Of a DNA stretch of 64,000 nucleotides, positions 45,701 to 59,600 are shown in pieces. The notes beneath the pieces are model-generated. The model did no database searches. It saw nothing but the letters and a program-made list of their open reading frames with translations, and had not been told where the DNA came from. Each line of letters begins with the position of its first letter. Position 1 is the first letter of the stretch. The DNA lies in contig OZ024857.1 in the NCBI GenBank assembly GCA_964017155.1, positions 23,125,655-23,189,654 on the forward strand, written 5' to 3'. Source of the stretch: Oasisia sp. SBJ-2009. Lineage: Eukaryota; Annelida; Polychaeta; Sabellida; Siboglinidae. The translations under genes and the position numbers were made by a program.

Positions 45701-48700
45701 CAACCTCTGTCACCTCCTTGTCTCTCTTTCTCCTGTCCACTACATCCTCCTCCACAACCCTCGCCACCTCCATGTCTCTCCTTCCCCCATCCACTGCATC
45801 CTTCTCAACAACTTCCGTCACCTCCATGTCTCTCCTTACCCTGTTCGCTGCATCCTCCTCCACAACCTCCGTCACCTCCATGTCTCTCCTTCCCCTGTTC
45901 GCTGCATTCTCCTCCACAACCTCCATCACCTCCATGTCTCTCCTTCCCCCGTCCACTGCATCCTCCTCCACAACCTCCGTCACCTCCATGTCTCTTCTTT
46001 ATCTGTCCATTGCATCCTCCACAACCCTGCCACCTCCATGCCTCCCCCTATGCTGTTCGTCAGTCATATTTCTTCCCCACCATCAGCCTCCAACCTTCAA
46101 GATCCAAACTCATTTCTGGTATCCCTGATTGTGACATTTTAAGCAGCTGATGATAATTTCCTAGTAGCAATCATTTTTGAATAAATCAAACATAATGTCA
46201 ATGTGGCACCATCTTGAGGATGTCTAGCCATTCAGTTTGTCCAATGGAAATAACGAAATAACTAAAATAAATCAGCCACTTCCTATTTCTTGACATTACA
46301 CACAAGTAGATCAGAAGCCAGTGATCCAAGAATGTGTATTGTAGGTATTTTTGTGGATTTGTGGGTACAGATTCCTTCATGGATGTTTCTAATAAACTGT
46401 GGTTCGTTTCAGCTGGGTTAGTAGCAACGGGTTACGTGTGTTTCCTCATCAAGTGTTGGCTGAAGGAAACTACCCAGCACTGACAGTGGTGTAAGTAAAC
46501 CATGTGTCTGATATTTCAATATTGGTTTTCCTCATTTGTGTTTGTATGAGTAATGTGTCACAACTAATGATGGGGTAGCGCTGTGATAATAGCAGGGGTT
46601 AAAGCAGATTACATCGAATAATCTGATTTTACATGTCTTCTATTGTATCATCTTGCCAATAAAACATTATCAAACGATACTATTTACTGCATTTAAAATA
46701 ATGAAAACTTTATTTATAGTATTGCTTCCAAGAAGTTGTTTTTATTATAAATGAGAACACCTTGCATCATCTGTAGAAATAGACAAATTCAGCTATCCCT
46801 ATAGTATAAAGATAATTATGAGAAACAGGCCATTTGAAAGATAACTTGTTTCATCAAAAACTTGCTCCTCTGAAATACACAGTGTACCTGGATAAATTCT
46901 GCATATTTGCAGTTTCTCAAAGCATTTGTACTATAGGAATTTTATACAGGCAGATTTGGCATTGATTGAATATCATGAAATAATAATAAATGACACAGGC
47001 TGTGTTGTGAACAACTGCACTTCGAAAAGTTCAAAGACTGTTATGTACAAATGCTTCATGAAATTGGCACTTGATATTCACTATTCCACATCACTAATAC
47101 AACGTGATCAACATCGCAAATCATTTATACATTATGCAGTTATTACTTGGAAGCATGGGTTGTGTGTGTCTGTTCACAGTTATTTCTTGGAAGCGTGAGT
47201 GGTGTTTGTCTCTGTTCACAGTTATTACTTGGAAGCGTGAATGGTGTTTGTCTCTGTTCACAGTTATTACTTGGAAGCGTGAATGGTGTTTGTGTCTGTT
47301 CACAGTTATTTCTTGGAAGCGTGAATGGTGTTTGTCTCTGTTCACAGTTATTTCTTGGAAGCGTGAGTGGTGTTTGTGTCTGTTCACAGTTATTTCTTGG
47401 AAGCGTGAGTGGTGTTTGTGTCTGTTCACAGTTATTTCTTGGAAGCGTGAGTGGTGTTTGTGTCTGTTCACAGTTATTTCTTGGAAGCGTGAATGGTGTT
47501 TGTCTCTGTTCACAGTTATTACTTGGAAGCGTGAGTGGTGTTTGTGTCTGTTCACAGTTATTTCTTGGAAGCGTGAGTGGTGTTTGTGTCTGTTCACAGT
47601 TATTTCTTGGAAGCGTGAATGGTGTTTGTCTCTGTTCACAGTTATTTCTTGGAAGCGTGAGTGGTGTTTGTGTCTGTTCACAGTTATTTCTTGGAAGCGT
47701 GAGTGGTGTTTGTGTCTGTTCACAGTTATTTCTTGGAAGCGTGAGTGGTGTTTGTGTCTGTTCACAGTTATTTCTTGGAAGCATGAGTGGTGTTTGTGTC
47801 TGTTCACTGTTATTTCTAGGAAGCGTGAATGGTGTTTGTCTCTGTTCACAGTTATTACTTGGAAGCGTGAGTGGTGTTTGTGTCTGTTCACTGTTATTTC
47901 TAGGAAGCGTGAATGGTGTTTGTGTCTGTTCACTGTTATTTCTAGGAAGCGTGAATGGTGTTTGTCTCTGTTCACAGTTATTTCTTGGAAGTGTGAGTGG
48001 TGTTTGTGTCTGTTCGCAGTTATTACTTGGAAGCGTGAGTGGTGTTTGTGTCTGTTCGCAGTTATTTCTTGGAAGTGTGAGTGGTGTTGGTGTATGTTCA
48101 CTGTTATTTCTTGGAATCATGAGTGGTGTTTTGTCTGTTCACTGTTAATTCTTGGAATCGTGAGTGGTGTTTGTGTATGTTCACTATTAATTCTTGGAAT
48201 CGTGAGTGGTGTTTTGTCTGTTCACTGTTAATTCTTGGAATCGTGAGTGGTGTTTTGTCTTTTCACTGTTATTTCTTGGAAGCGTGAGTGGTGTTTTGTC
48301 TGTTCACTGTTATTTCTTGGAAGCGTGAGTGGTGTTTTGTCTGTTCACTGTTTTTCTTGGAAGCGTGAGTGGTGTTTTGTCTGTTCACTTTTATTTCTTG
48401 GAAGCGTGAGTGGTGTTTTGTCTGTTCACTGTTATTTCTTGGAAGCGTGAGTGGTGTTTGTGTCTGTTCACAGTTATTTCTTGGAAGCGTGAGTGGTGTT
48501 TGTGTCTGTTCACAGTTATTTCTTGTAATCGTGAGTGGTGTTTTGTCTGTTCACTGTTATTTCTTGGAAGCGTGAGTGGTGTTTGTGTCTGTTCACAGTT
48601 ATTTCTTGGAAGCGTGAGTGGTGTTTGTGTCTGTTCACAGTTATTTCTTGTAATCGTGAGTGGTGTTTTGTCTGTTCACTGTTATTTCTTGGAAGCGTGA

Positions 48701-51700
48701 GTGGTGTTTTGCCTGTTCACAGTTATTTCTTGGAAGCGTGAATGGTGTTTGTGTCTGTTCACAGTTATTTCTTGGAAGCGTGAGTGGTGTTTTGTCTGTT
48801 CACAGTTATTTCTTGGAAGCGTGAGTGGTGTTTTGTCTGTTCACAGTTATTTCTTGGAAGCGTGAGTGGTGTTTGTGTCTGTTCACAGTTATTTCTTGTA
48901 ATCGTGAGTGGTGTTTTGTCTGTTCACTGTTATTTCTTGGAAGCGTGAGTGGTGTTTGTGTCTGTTCACAGTTATTTCTTGGAAGCGTGAGTGGTGTTTG
49001 TGTCTGTTCACAGTTATTTCTTGTAATCGTGAGTGGTGTTTTGTCTGTTCACTGTTATTTCTTGGAAGCGTGAGTGGTGTTTGTGTCTGTTCACAGTTAT
49101 TTCTTGGAAGCGTGAGTGGTGTTTGTGTCTGTTCACAGTTATTTCTTGTAATCGTGAGTGGTGTTTTGCCTGTTCACAGTTATTTCTTGGAAGCGTGAAT
49201 GGTGTTTGTGTCTGTTCACAGTTATTTCTAGGAAGCGTGAGTGGTGTTTGTGTCTGTTCACTGTTATTACTTGGAAGTGTGAGTGGTGTTTGTGTCTGTT
49301 CACAGTTATTTCTTGGAAGCGTGAGTGGTGTTTGTGTCTGTTCGCAGTTATTTCTTGGAAGCGTGAGTGGTGTTTGTGTCTGTTCACAGTTATTTCTTGG
49401 AAGTGTGAGTGGTGTTGGTGTCTGTTCACTGTTATTTCTTGGAATCGTGAATGGTGTTTTGTCTGTTCACTGTTAATTCTTGGAATCGTGAGTGGTGTTT
49501 TGTCTTTTCACTGTTATTTCTTGGAAGCGTGAGTGGTGTTTTGTCTGTTCACTGTTATTTCTTGGAAGCGTGAGTGGTGTTTTGTCTGTTCACTGTTTTT
49601 CTTGGAAGCGTGAGTGGTGTTTTGTCTGTTCACTTTTATTTCTTGGAAGCGTGAGTGGTGTTTTGTCTGTTCACTGTTATTTCTTGGAAGCGTGAGTGGT
49701 GTTTGTGTCTGTTCACAGTTATTTCTTGGAAGCGTGAGTGGTGTTTGTGTCTGTTCACAGTTATTTCTTGGAAGCGTGAATGGTGTTTGTGTCTGTTCAC
49801 AGTTATTTCTTGGAAGCGTGAGTGGTGTTTGTGTCTGTTCACTGTTATTACTTGGAAGTGTGAGTGGTGTTTGTGTCTGTTCACAGTTATTTCTTGGAAG
49901 CGTGAGTGGTGTTTGTGTCTGTTCGCAGTTATTTCTTGGAAGCGTGAGTGGTGTTTGTGTCTGTTCACAGTTATTTCTTGGAAGTGTGAGTGGTGTTGGT
50001 GTCTGTTCACTGTTATTTCTTGGAATCGTGAATGGTGTTTTGTCTGTTCACTGTTAATTCTTGGAATCGTGAGTGGTGTTTTGTCTTTTCACTGTTATTT
50101 CTTGGAAGCGTGAGTGGTGTTTTGTCTGTTCACTGTTATTTCTTGGAAGCGTGAGTGGTGTTTTGTCTGTTCACTGTTTTTCTTGGAAGCGTGAGTGGTG
50201 TTTTGTCTGTTCACTTTTATTTCTTGGAAGCGTGAGTGGTGTTTTGTCTGTTCACTGTTATTTCTTGGAAGCGTGAGTGGTGTTTGTGTCTGTTCACAGT
50301 TATTTCTTGGAAGCGTGAGTGGTGTTTGTGTCTGTTCACAGTTATTTCTTGTAATCGTGAGTGGTGTTTTGTCTGTTCACTGTTATTTCTTGGAAGCGTG
50401 AGTGGTGTTTGTGTCTGTTCACAGTTATTTCTTGTAATCGTGAGTGGTGTTTTGTCTGTTCACTGTTATTTCTTGGAAGCGTGAGTGGTGTTTGTGTCTG
50501 TTCACAGTTATTTCTTGGAAGCGTGAGTGGTGTTTGTGTCTGTTCACAGTTATTTCTTGTAATCGTGAGTGGTGTTTTGTCTGTTCACTGTTATTTCTTG
50601 GAAGCGTGAGTGGTGTTTTGCCTGTTCACAGTTATTTCTTGGAAGCGTGAATGGTGTTTGTGTCTGTTCACAGTTATTTCTTGGAAGCGTGAGTGGTGTT
50701 TTGTCTGTTCACAGTTATTTCTTGGAAGCGTGAGTGGTGTTTTGTCTGTTCACAGTTATTTCTTGGAAGCGTGAGTGGTGTTTGTGTCTGTTCACAGTTA
50801 TTTCTTGTAATCGTGAGTGGTGTTTTGTCTGTTCACTGTTATTTCTTGGAAGCGTGAGTGGTGTTTGTGTCTGTTCACAGTTATTTCTTGGAAGCGTGAG
50901 TGGTGTTTGTGTCTGTTCACAGTTATTTCTTGTAATCGTGAGTGGTGTTTTGTCTGTTCACTGTTATTTCTTGGAAGCGTGAGTGGTGTTTGTGTCTGTT
51001 CACAGTTATTTCTTGGAAGCGTGAGTGGTGTTTGTGTCTGTTCACAGTTATTTCTTGTAATCGTGAGTGGTGTTTTGTCTGTTCACTGTTATTTCTTGGA
51101 AGCGTGAGTGGTGTTTTGCCTGTTCACAGTTATTTCTTGGAAGCGTGAATGGTGTTTGTGTCTGTTCACAGTTATTTCTTGGAAGCGTGAGTGGTGTTTG
51201 TGTCTGTTCACTGTTATTACTTGGAAGTGTGAGTGGTGTTTGTGTCTGTTCACAGTTATTTCTTGGAAGCGTGAGTGGTGTTTGTGTCTGTTCGCAGTTA
51301 TTTCTTGGAAGCGTGAGTGGTGTTTGTGTCTGTTCACAGTTATTTCTTGGAAGTGTGAGTGGTGTTGGTGTCTGTTCACTGTTATTTCTTGGAATCGTGA
51401 ATGGTGTTTTGTCTGTTCACTGTTAATTCTTGGAAGCGTGAGTGGTGTTTGTGTCTGTTCACAGTTATTTCTTGGAAGTGTGAGTGGTGTTGGTGTCTGT
51501 TCACTGTTAATTCTTGGAATCGTGAATGGTGTTTTGTCTGTTCACTGTTAATTCTTGGAATCGTGAGTGGTGTTTGTGTATGTTCACTATTAATTCTTGG
51601 AATCGTGAGTGGTGTTTTGTCTGTTCACTGTTAATTCTTGGAATCGTGAGTGGTGTTTTGTCTGTTCACTGTTATTTCTTGGAAGCGTGAGTGGTGTTTT

Positions 51701-54700
51701 GTCTGTTCACAGTTATTTCTTGGAAGCGTGAGTGGTGTTTGTGTCTGTTCACAGTTATTTCTTGTAATCGTGAGTGGTGTTTTGTCTGTTCACTGTTATT
51801 TCTTGGAAGCGTGAGTGGTGTTTGTGTCTGTTCACAGTTATTTCTAGGAAGCGTGAGTGGTGTTTGTGTCTGTTCACAGTTATTTCTTGGAATCGTGAGT
51901 AGTGTTTTGTCTGTTCACTGTTATTTATTGGAAGCGTGAGTGGTGTTTGTCTGTTCACAGTTATGCAGATCACAATGCCATAGTCGATGTGATAGACCTA
52001 GGAAAGGAGTCATATATGCGTCAAAACGAGAGCTTCATTCCATTTGCCACAACAAAGAATGTGCAACAACTGTACGTATTTTTAGTTACTCCTGTCATAT
52101 ATAATTATTGAGCATTTTTGAAACAAGCATCTTTTTTTAATATTTGCAAAAATTCAAACAGTTATTTTTATTACAATTTAAGAAAACAAATATGTTTTTG
52201 TGAAATTTTTACATTCACATTGATATTATGATTGCAGTGAGAATTCTCTGGTCAATTGTCGTTTAATTGTTTAAAGAAACATGGTGGGTAGAAACCAGCT
52301 ACAGACACTTATGTTAACCCTAAAGAAAGTTTTCAGTTGTGACATGTAGAAGACAGGGTGTCCCAGATCCAGACACTTATGTTGACACCCAGAAATGTTT
52401 CAGTTGAGTTGTGACATGTAGAAGACAGGGTGTCCCTGTTACAGATACTTGAGTTCACACTCAGAGAAAGTTTTCAGTTGTGACATGTACAAGACAGGGT
52501 GTCCGTGTTACAGACACTTGTGTTGACACTCAGAAATGTTTCTGTTGTGATATATAGAAAACAGGGTGTCCCAGTTCCAGACACTTGTGTTGACACTCAG
52601 AAATGTTTCAATTGTGACATTTAGAAAGCAGAGTGTCCCAGCTCCAGACACTTGTGTTGACACTCAAAAAGGCTTTAGTTGTGACATGTAGAAAACGGGA
52701 TATCCCAGTTCCTGACATTTGTGTTGTCACTGAAGAATGGTTTTCAATGGTGCTGCTGCTTCAGTTACCTTGGCTACAACCAGATAAGACAGGTGCGTGA
52801 GGAAGACTTCTGTGAACTGACCCACCTACAAAACCTCTTCATGGAGAGCAACCAACTAACAGAAGAGACAATTCACCCGGAGAGTTTTCGCTGCCTGAGG
52901 GAACTCATTGAGCTGTAAGAGCAATTATTTCTGTTGTAACAATTAACAGGGTAGTTGATTAGCTGCCTGACGACATAACAGTCATAATACATTTGAGTAT
53001 ATACAGAACCCCCCATCTAAGGCCATACACAAATGAAGTAGTCATGCCTGAAAGTTACAGTTAAACACAATAACCAGTACCAACAATAACTTAACCTACA
53101 GAACTAGTAAACCAGGTGGTGGCGTAATGCAACTCGGGCCTTGTGCCGGCAACTACCAGTGTCATGTTACCTTGCTATGCCTCATTGATTTATTATATCC
53201 AGCTTTTGTTAACACACGTTGTAGATATGTCTTATATTAATAGCGGTTGTAGTCGAAAAGAATTCAAAGATGAACTGAAAAAAAGAAATAAACAGCATGA
53301 CTACATCACAGGCCCGAGTTGCGTATTAGCACTTCCTAGCGATCCTATAGGTTCCCATTGTCATGTGATTGGGCCTAATTGGCTGCATATTTACATTGCT
53401 GTTGATATTTTTCTAGTTTAGAATTACCACACCCATTAGCAGCTGTCCTGGATTTGATAATGTTAAAATAAATCTTTATTATTAAAATTTAGTCGTTCAT
53501 TGTGGTAACTATTATATACTTTAAGTGACTTTGATGTGATAGTCAAACAATGTAACGGCTGCAACCTGGTCATACTTTCCATGTTGTTGTAGGGGAGAGG
53601 TTTATATAACATAGACTACCGGGTATCAGTGAAAAAAGGGTTGGATAAGGCAGGTGGCATTTTTACAGGGGGTTGATGACTGTTTTATAGACAGACTGTA
53701 TTTTAGGCATATGGATGACATCTGAACTGATAGCAATGAATGATAATGTTCCCAGAATATTACTAATTCAGGACAGGATTGTCAATAAACTCAGATGTGG
53801 TGATGGCAGTGTTGCTGTGACTGATGCTGTTTGCAGTGTGTTAGACAACAATCAGTGCCAATATGTACCAGAGGCAGTGACGACAGCAGAGAGAGTGCCA
53901 AGTCTAACCACACTGTCAATGTTTTCAAACCAGCTGACATTTCTGCTTAAGGGCACCTTCAGTAATGTCACAACCCTAGCATCATTGTGAGTACAAAGCA
54001 TTCTCATTTCATGGAATCACCGAAATGTAACTTGCCTAAGTAAATGTCATTACTGATTATGGGATCTAGCATCTAATTTATTATCCTATCCCAGCTTGTA
54101 GTTTTGTTTTGAAAGTACGTATAACTGAGAACAAAGGTAAACATTTTCTACATACTTTTGGCATCATGATCTAAGTTTTCGTGTTTGCATGCTATTGTTG
54201 AATTCTGTATCTATTTTATTTATGGGTCGAATTAAGAAAGTGATTAATTTTACAATATTTAAAAATAATGATTAAATACAGCATGACTAATTTGATCTCC
54301 GTTTGTGTTTGTTTTTTAATCAGGGACCTTTCTTCAAATGCGATTGTTACAATTGAGGATGAAACCTTCCCTGCCAGTTTGCAAAGCCTGTAAGTGAAAG
54401 TTCTTGTTAAATTTCAAACATAAATGTGTTTAATTTAGGTAATTTTTTTTTCAAATTCAATGATTTCGTGTGGGATCTTGTTTGGATTTAAATAAATATT
54501 TCTTGGTTTATATTTTGTGTTTTAGATGTTTGCATCTATCGTAACCTGCAGCTGATATTTTATGTCAGCTAAGCATAGGTAGTTTTTGGATAATCATTCA
54601 ACTAGCATGTATTGATAGATACAGAATATTATTGCAAATCTTCAAAGTAGTTTAAATTAAAACTAGATTTGTTTTTAATCATAAAACATGCAGGTACAGT

Positions 54701-56417
54701 AGTCCCTCTCTTTAGCGGACACTCCTGTATCCAAGCAAAAGTGTCCCTACATTGCAGGTGTCCCCTATTAGAGGGACAGAATTTTTGAGTCGCTGTTTTT
54801 GGCTGTAGACGCCAATTTTGCGGTGTGTGCACACCATTTATGACAGAGAAGTTTTTAACCATAAATGTGAATAATGTTACAAAAAAGGAAAAAGACATTA
54901 ACAAACAAAATCCATGTTAATCTCATATAAAAATGTATGTTCCAGTTTGTTGTTTTAAAAAGAAGACATGGTTATAGATCAATAAATAATGTTCAGTAAT
55001 TTACTTGAGTTCTAGATATAACATTAGCATATTATTTTTTTTCAACTTCTGATATCTATCATACGTTGCAAAGAATATCTTGCATGAAAAGCAGCAGCAT
55101 CTATATGATATTTTATTACACAACTAACATAATCTTTACATGTAAAACTTGAATACAGCATTTATTTTTTATGAGCCAAGCTAAGCCATGGTGACAGAGG
55201 CATGATGGGAGATATTTAAATCAGCATGTGTTCATCTGTTGATAATAACAAGAACATGTTTTTCATTTACATGTCTAATATACTCAAATAATAATGCTTA
55301 GCCAAAAAGTACATACATTTAAAAACATACCGATGTAGTGTAGATGCGTGGATGGACATTATTTGGATAGATGTGAATGGATTGCACTTCGTTCTACAAG
55401 ATTGGAACGTATGCGATGGGCGATAATAGGGTATCGAAGCTATTCGCGGGAGCTCCAATAAAGCTTATAAACAATGTCAACGACAGGCAAGGGAAGGGGT
55501 ATGCATTGCACCTAGGGTAGGTATTTATTAGACTGCTTTCAATGTTCAGTCATCTAAGTAAGAAGTGATTTAAATAACTCCAATTCAGGGCATTGTTTAG
55601 TTTGTTGTCAGCGCTGCCAGTGCCAATGTCTGTGAGGATTGGCTCAGCCTGCAGACTCGATTGCAATTAGTTAACAGGCTTTCCCATTGTCCGGTGACAC
55701 AGAAAAACACACAAGACAATAGCCAGCCAGAAATAAAACCAGTTATCCACTCCCAGTTGGGTAAATTAGGTAGAATTTGTTTGCTGTTGGTTCATTGAAA
55801 ATAGGAAGATTTGATGCTCTGTCCGCCGGGTGTCCGCCGCCATTTTGTAAATAAAATATTTCGACCGATTTGTTGTTAATTAGTGCTTGATGTCCGCCTT
55901 AGCAGGGAATGAAAACCAAAATATCTTGTCCGCTGTCCACGTCCAGCAGGTCTACACTCATCAGAGGGACATTAACATGGTAGAGTAGTCCGTACATTGA
56001 GATAGTGTCCTGACAGGTGTCCACTCATCAGAGGGTCCGTTGAACGGAGGTACTGCTGTATATGTAAATTACTTCTCAATATCAGTCATTGGTGGACACC
56101 AGTTTCCAAGGGCAGGTGGTTGATGATTTCATCTTTGACTTCTGAAAAGTTCATATCAAAATAATTTGAATGGCAAAGCATATTTCAATACAACAAGCAA
56201 GAAAAACTGACATTTTTCAAGTTTCATATTGAAATATTTACAAAACTATTAATTTATTGTTTATTATTAGCAGTATAGTGAGGAATGGTGGCTGTATCGT
56301 CACATCAAGAAATAATTTACCTACATGCAAACGGAACTCTATATAGTTGCTGAGAACATGAAAAATGTCAGTGTCAGTTTTTCTTGTTGTTCCCATGACT
56401 TTATGCCTGTACTATAA

Positions 56418-56458
<41 letters not shown>

Positions 56459-56459
56459 G

Positions 56460-56490
<31 letters not shown>

Positions 56491-56491
56491 G

Positions 56492-56522
<31 letters not shown>

Positions 56523-56530
56523 GTATACGT

Positions 56531-56620
<90 letters not shown>

Positions 56621-59600
56621 GAATTGAAATATGTTTTGTCATTCAAATGATATAGATATACATCATCAAACCCGATACATGTGGAATGGTTTTTAGCATA
56701 GTTGAACATGGTTGGGAAATAAAAACTGGCTATGGGTTTGCCTCTAATAGGCCATATCAGTCTCACGCTCGAATACGAGGGTGGGGGCACTTGGGGACAG
56801 CAGTCCATTTTGTCCATGTTAAAAGATATGATTTTATATTGTTTTTGATTGTAATCACAGAAATCATGCATTTTAATTGACTATTATGGTGGTTGCCATG
56901 GCGTTGGCTGCTAGTACTTGTGTTTAGGGATCTTGACAAGTAATGAAGAATGCCATCTTTCGTGCAGCAAAACCTGTTTTTGGGCAAATGTGTATATGTG
57001 TTATGACTATGTGCATTTAGACACCTTGTCAATTATATGTGTTATCATACTATTGTGAAGCCACAACATATAGCAATATCAAATGCAAGTCATGTAAAAG
57101 ACACATGCGACCTAAAATCATTCATAGTATATGCACTACGTGAATCGGTATATGTCTATGACAGTATGGTAAACTCAATATTAAATTGGACAGTTAAGAT
57201 AAGAAAGCTAATGCATAAGATATTTATGACCTGATTTTCCTAGAATTCATCAGTCAGAAACTACAACTGTCATCCGTCGTTAGTGTATCATTATAGTGTC
57301 CTGTTCCCAGTAAGCTCAAATCACACAGAATCTCACCATGTATCGTGACACACTTACAGGCCCTCTTGTTCTCTATTGAACTCCCAATCCCACAAACTCT
57401 CTCCCCTTTCCTTGCCTCCTTCCCCCTCTCCCTGCATTCCTCCCCATCTCTGTCTGTCAGTCTGTCTCAACATTGTCATTCATATTGGTCTTATTCTACT
57501 GAGCTGTATGTATTTATGCTAAAATAGTTGAATAAAAACTGTATAGATGTTACACTGAAGTGCATATGTTATACTAATTTTGTTATTTGCAATTTTTATT
57601 CAATTTAATATTGCTGATTTAAATGTCTTCTTCACATGTGGCTCTTTCAGTGATCTGGGGTATAATCAGTTCCGCTTCCAACACGAACATCCATTCACCA
57701 ACCTGCGTCAACTGTCAACCTTGAACTTGATCTCCAATCAGATCGTTGTCATACCTGACACAGCTTTGCATAACCTCACCAGCCTCAGCGATCTGTAAGT
57801 CAACTACCGATACTCAGGGATCTATCTGGAAAAAACACATGAATGTGCCCTTTCAACTCAGGTATATGCTATGTGCATTTGGAATTTTTTCCCCAAATCA
57901 GTTTATTAAAATCTGTTAATTTATTTGGAAGGATATTGTATACCCCTGTGGGATATTTATGTTATAAAAAATTGGTATTGTAATGCACTTGTGAGGCTTA
58001 AAAGATGGTCTTGTTTGCATCTACATCTGTTACTCGTGTTCAAGCGTCATTTCAAGCAAGGTGTACCATAACAAATAGGCAAAAAGCTATGATGTACTAC
58101 TATGATTTTTATGTCTACTGCGATTCAGGGTTAGCAGATCAACTTAATGATGGTACAAACTATACATTGCACATCTGTGCAGCGGATTGTCCCATGTACT
58201 TGATCATTGTTATATTGATAGAGATGATCATATATTAAAATGTAGTAGATAGGTTTCACATGAAGAAAAAATTGTTTTTACAGGATTTTGTCATCAAACC
58301 ATATCAGGCGTATACTGAAGACCCACTTCCAAGACTGCCCACTGTCGATTAGACTGGATCTGCAGGGTAATGAGATCGCCTACATGGAAGATGGGGCAAT
58401 AGACCACATCACCAGCATCTCATATCTGTATGTGGAATATTAGGATATGCAGTAAATTCCCTGAATATATGGCTGTAATTTACCAAATGGTACACAAGTT
58501 AGTATACAAAATATGCAATTCTCATAAAGTTATATTTCTGTTTACTTTTACCTTTACAATATGCTTAGATTGCTTTTCAGAAATTGGTATGCAAATTTAT
58601 AAGCAGATGTGATTTCATTGTTACTAAGACCTTACCAAGACATGGAAAAATAAATCCTTTTTAATAAGTTTCTTCTGAAACACATCATTTGGAATTCATG
58701 TTAACCTGATTGATTAAAAATTACCTACACTATCAGAAGTATATGCTTGTCTTCAGACTTCACATCAAAATATTCACACATAAATCCTGCTTAAATATAA
58801 AGTCATGTTCACACAAAGTACCCATATTTGAAGATAATTTCAGCGCAACATTGTATACGTCCATCAGATGTAAAATAATGCCCCATACAAGTGTTTATGC
58901 AGAGGGAACAACACAAGTCAGGAATTGATTGAATCAGGCCAATTGTCTGACAAATTTATTAACAAAAAAAACCACAGCAAGCATGCTGGCACCGACTACA
59001 AATTGTACACCAAATTATACAGTGCAATAACATTCAAAAACAAATTATACAGTGCAATAACATTCAAAAACTAGTATCGACTAACTTACTATTGGCTACT
59101 TAGCCGAATTCACCATGTGTGGTATACCTGAAAAGTATACAAGGTTTTGCCAAATGGGTTTTTTCCTCATCTTATTGTGTACTCAGGGTTTTTAAGGCGG
59201 ATATAAGTTGATGTACTTATGTTTCTGTGCTGGGCGGAATGCCCAGCACAGAAACATAAGTACATAAGATGAGGAAAGATGAGGAAAAAACCCATTTGGC
59301 AAAACCTTGTATACTTTTCAGGGAAAAGCGTCAACCTTTAAAACAAACAATACGGTTTTTACCGTGACATTTATTGTGGAACAATCAACCACATAACGGG
59401 TTTACTACTACATTGATGTGAATCTGTTAGTGAATAAAGAAATACGTCGTCATGTTTGAGTATGAAAGGGAGGGTGGGTGGGAAACAAAATACCAACAAT
59501 AACTACAAATCAGGAAGCGAAGATAACTTATGTACTCATTCAGCAATAAATTGTGAAAGAATGAGGTCGAGTCCGCTACGCTATCGCCTTTATAGTGCTA

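Noticed and set aside
44845..46150. Frames of about 400 codons over the second 54-bp array
   Set aside because: Same cause: a period divisible by three inside intron 12.
47104..51973. Long Cys/Trp-rich frames over the 42-bp array
   Set aside because: The 42-bp period leaves all frames open; exon 13 and exon 14 boundaries show it is intronic. Reading exon 13 into the intron meets a TAA at once.
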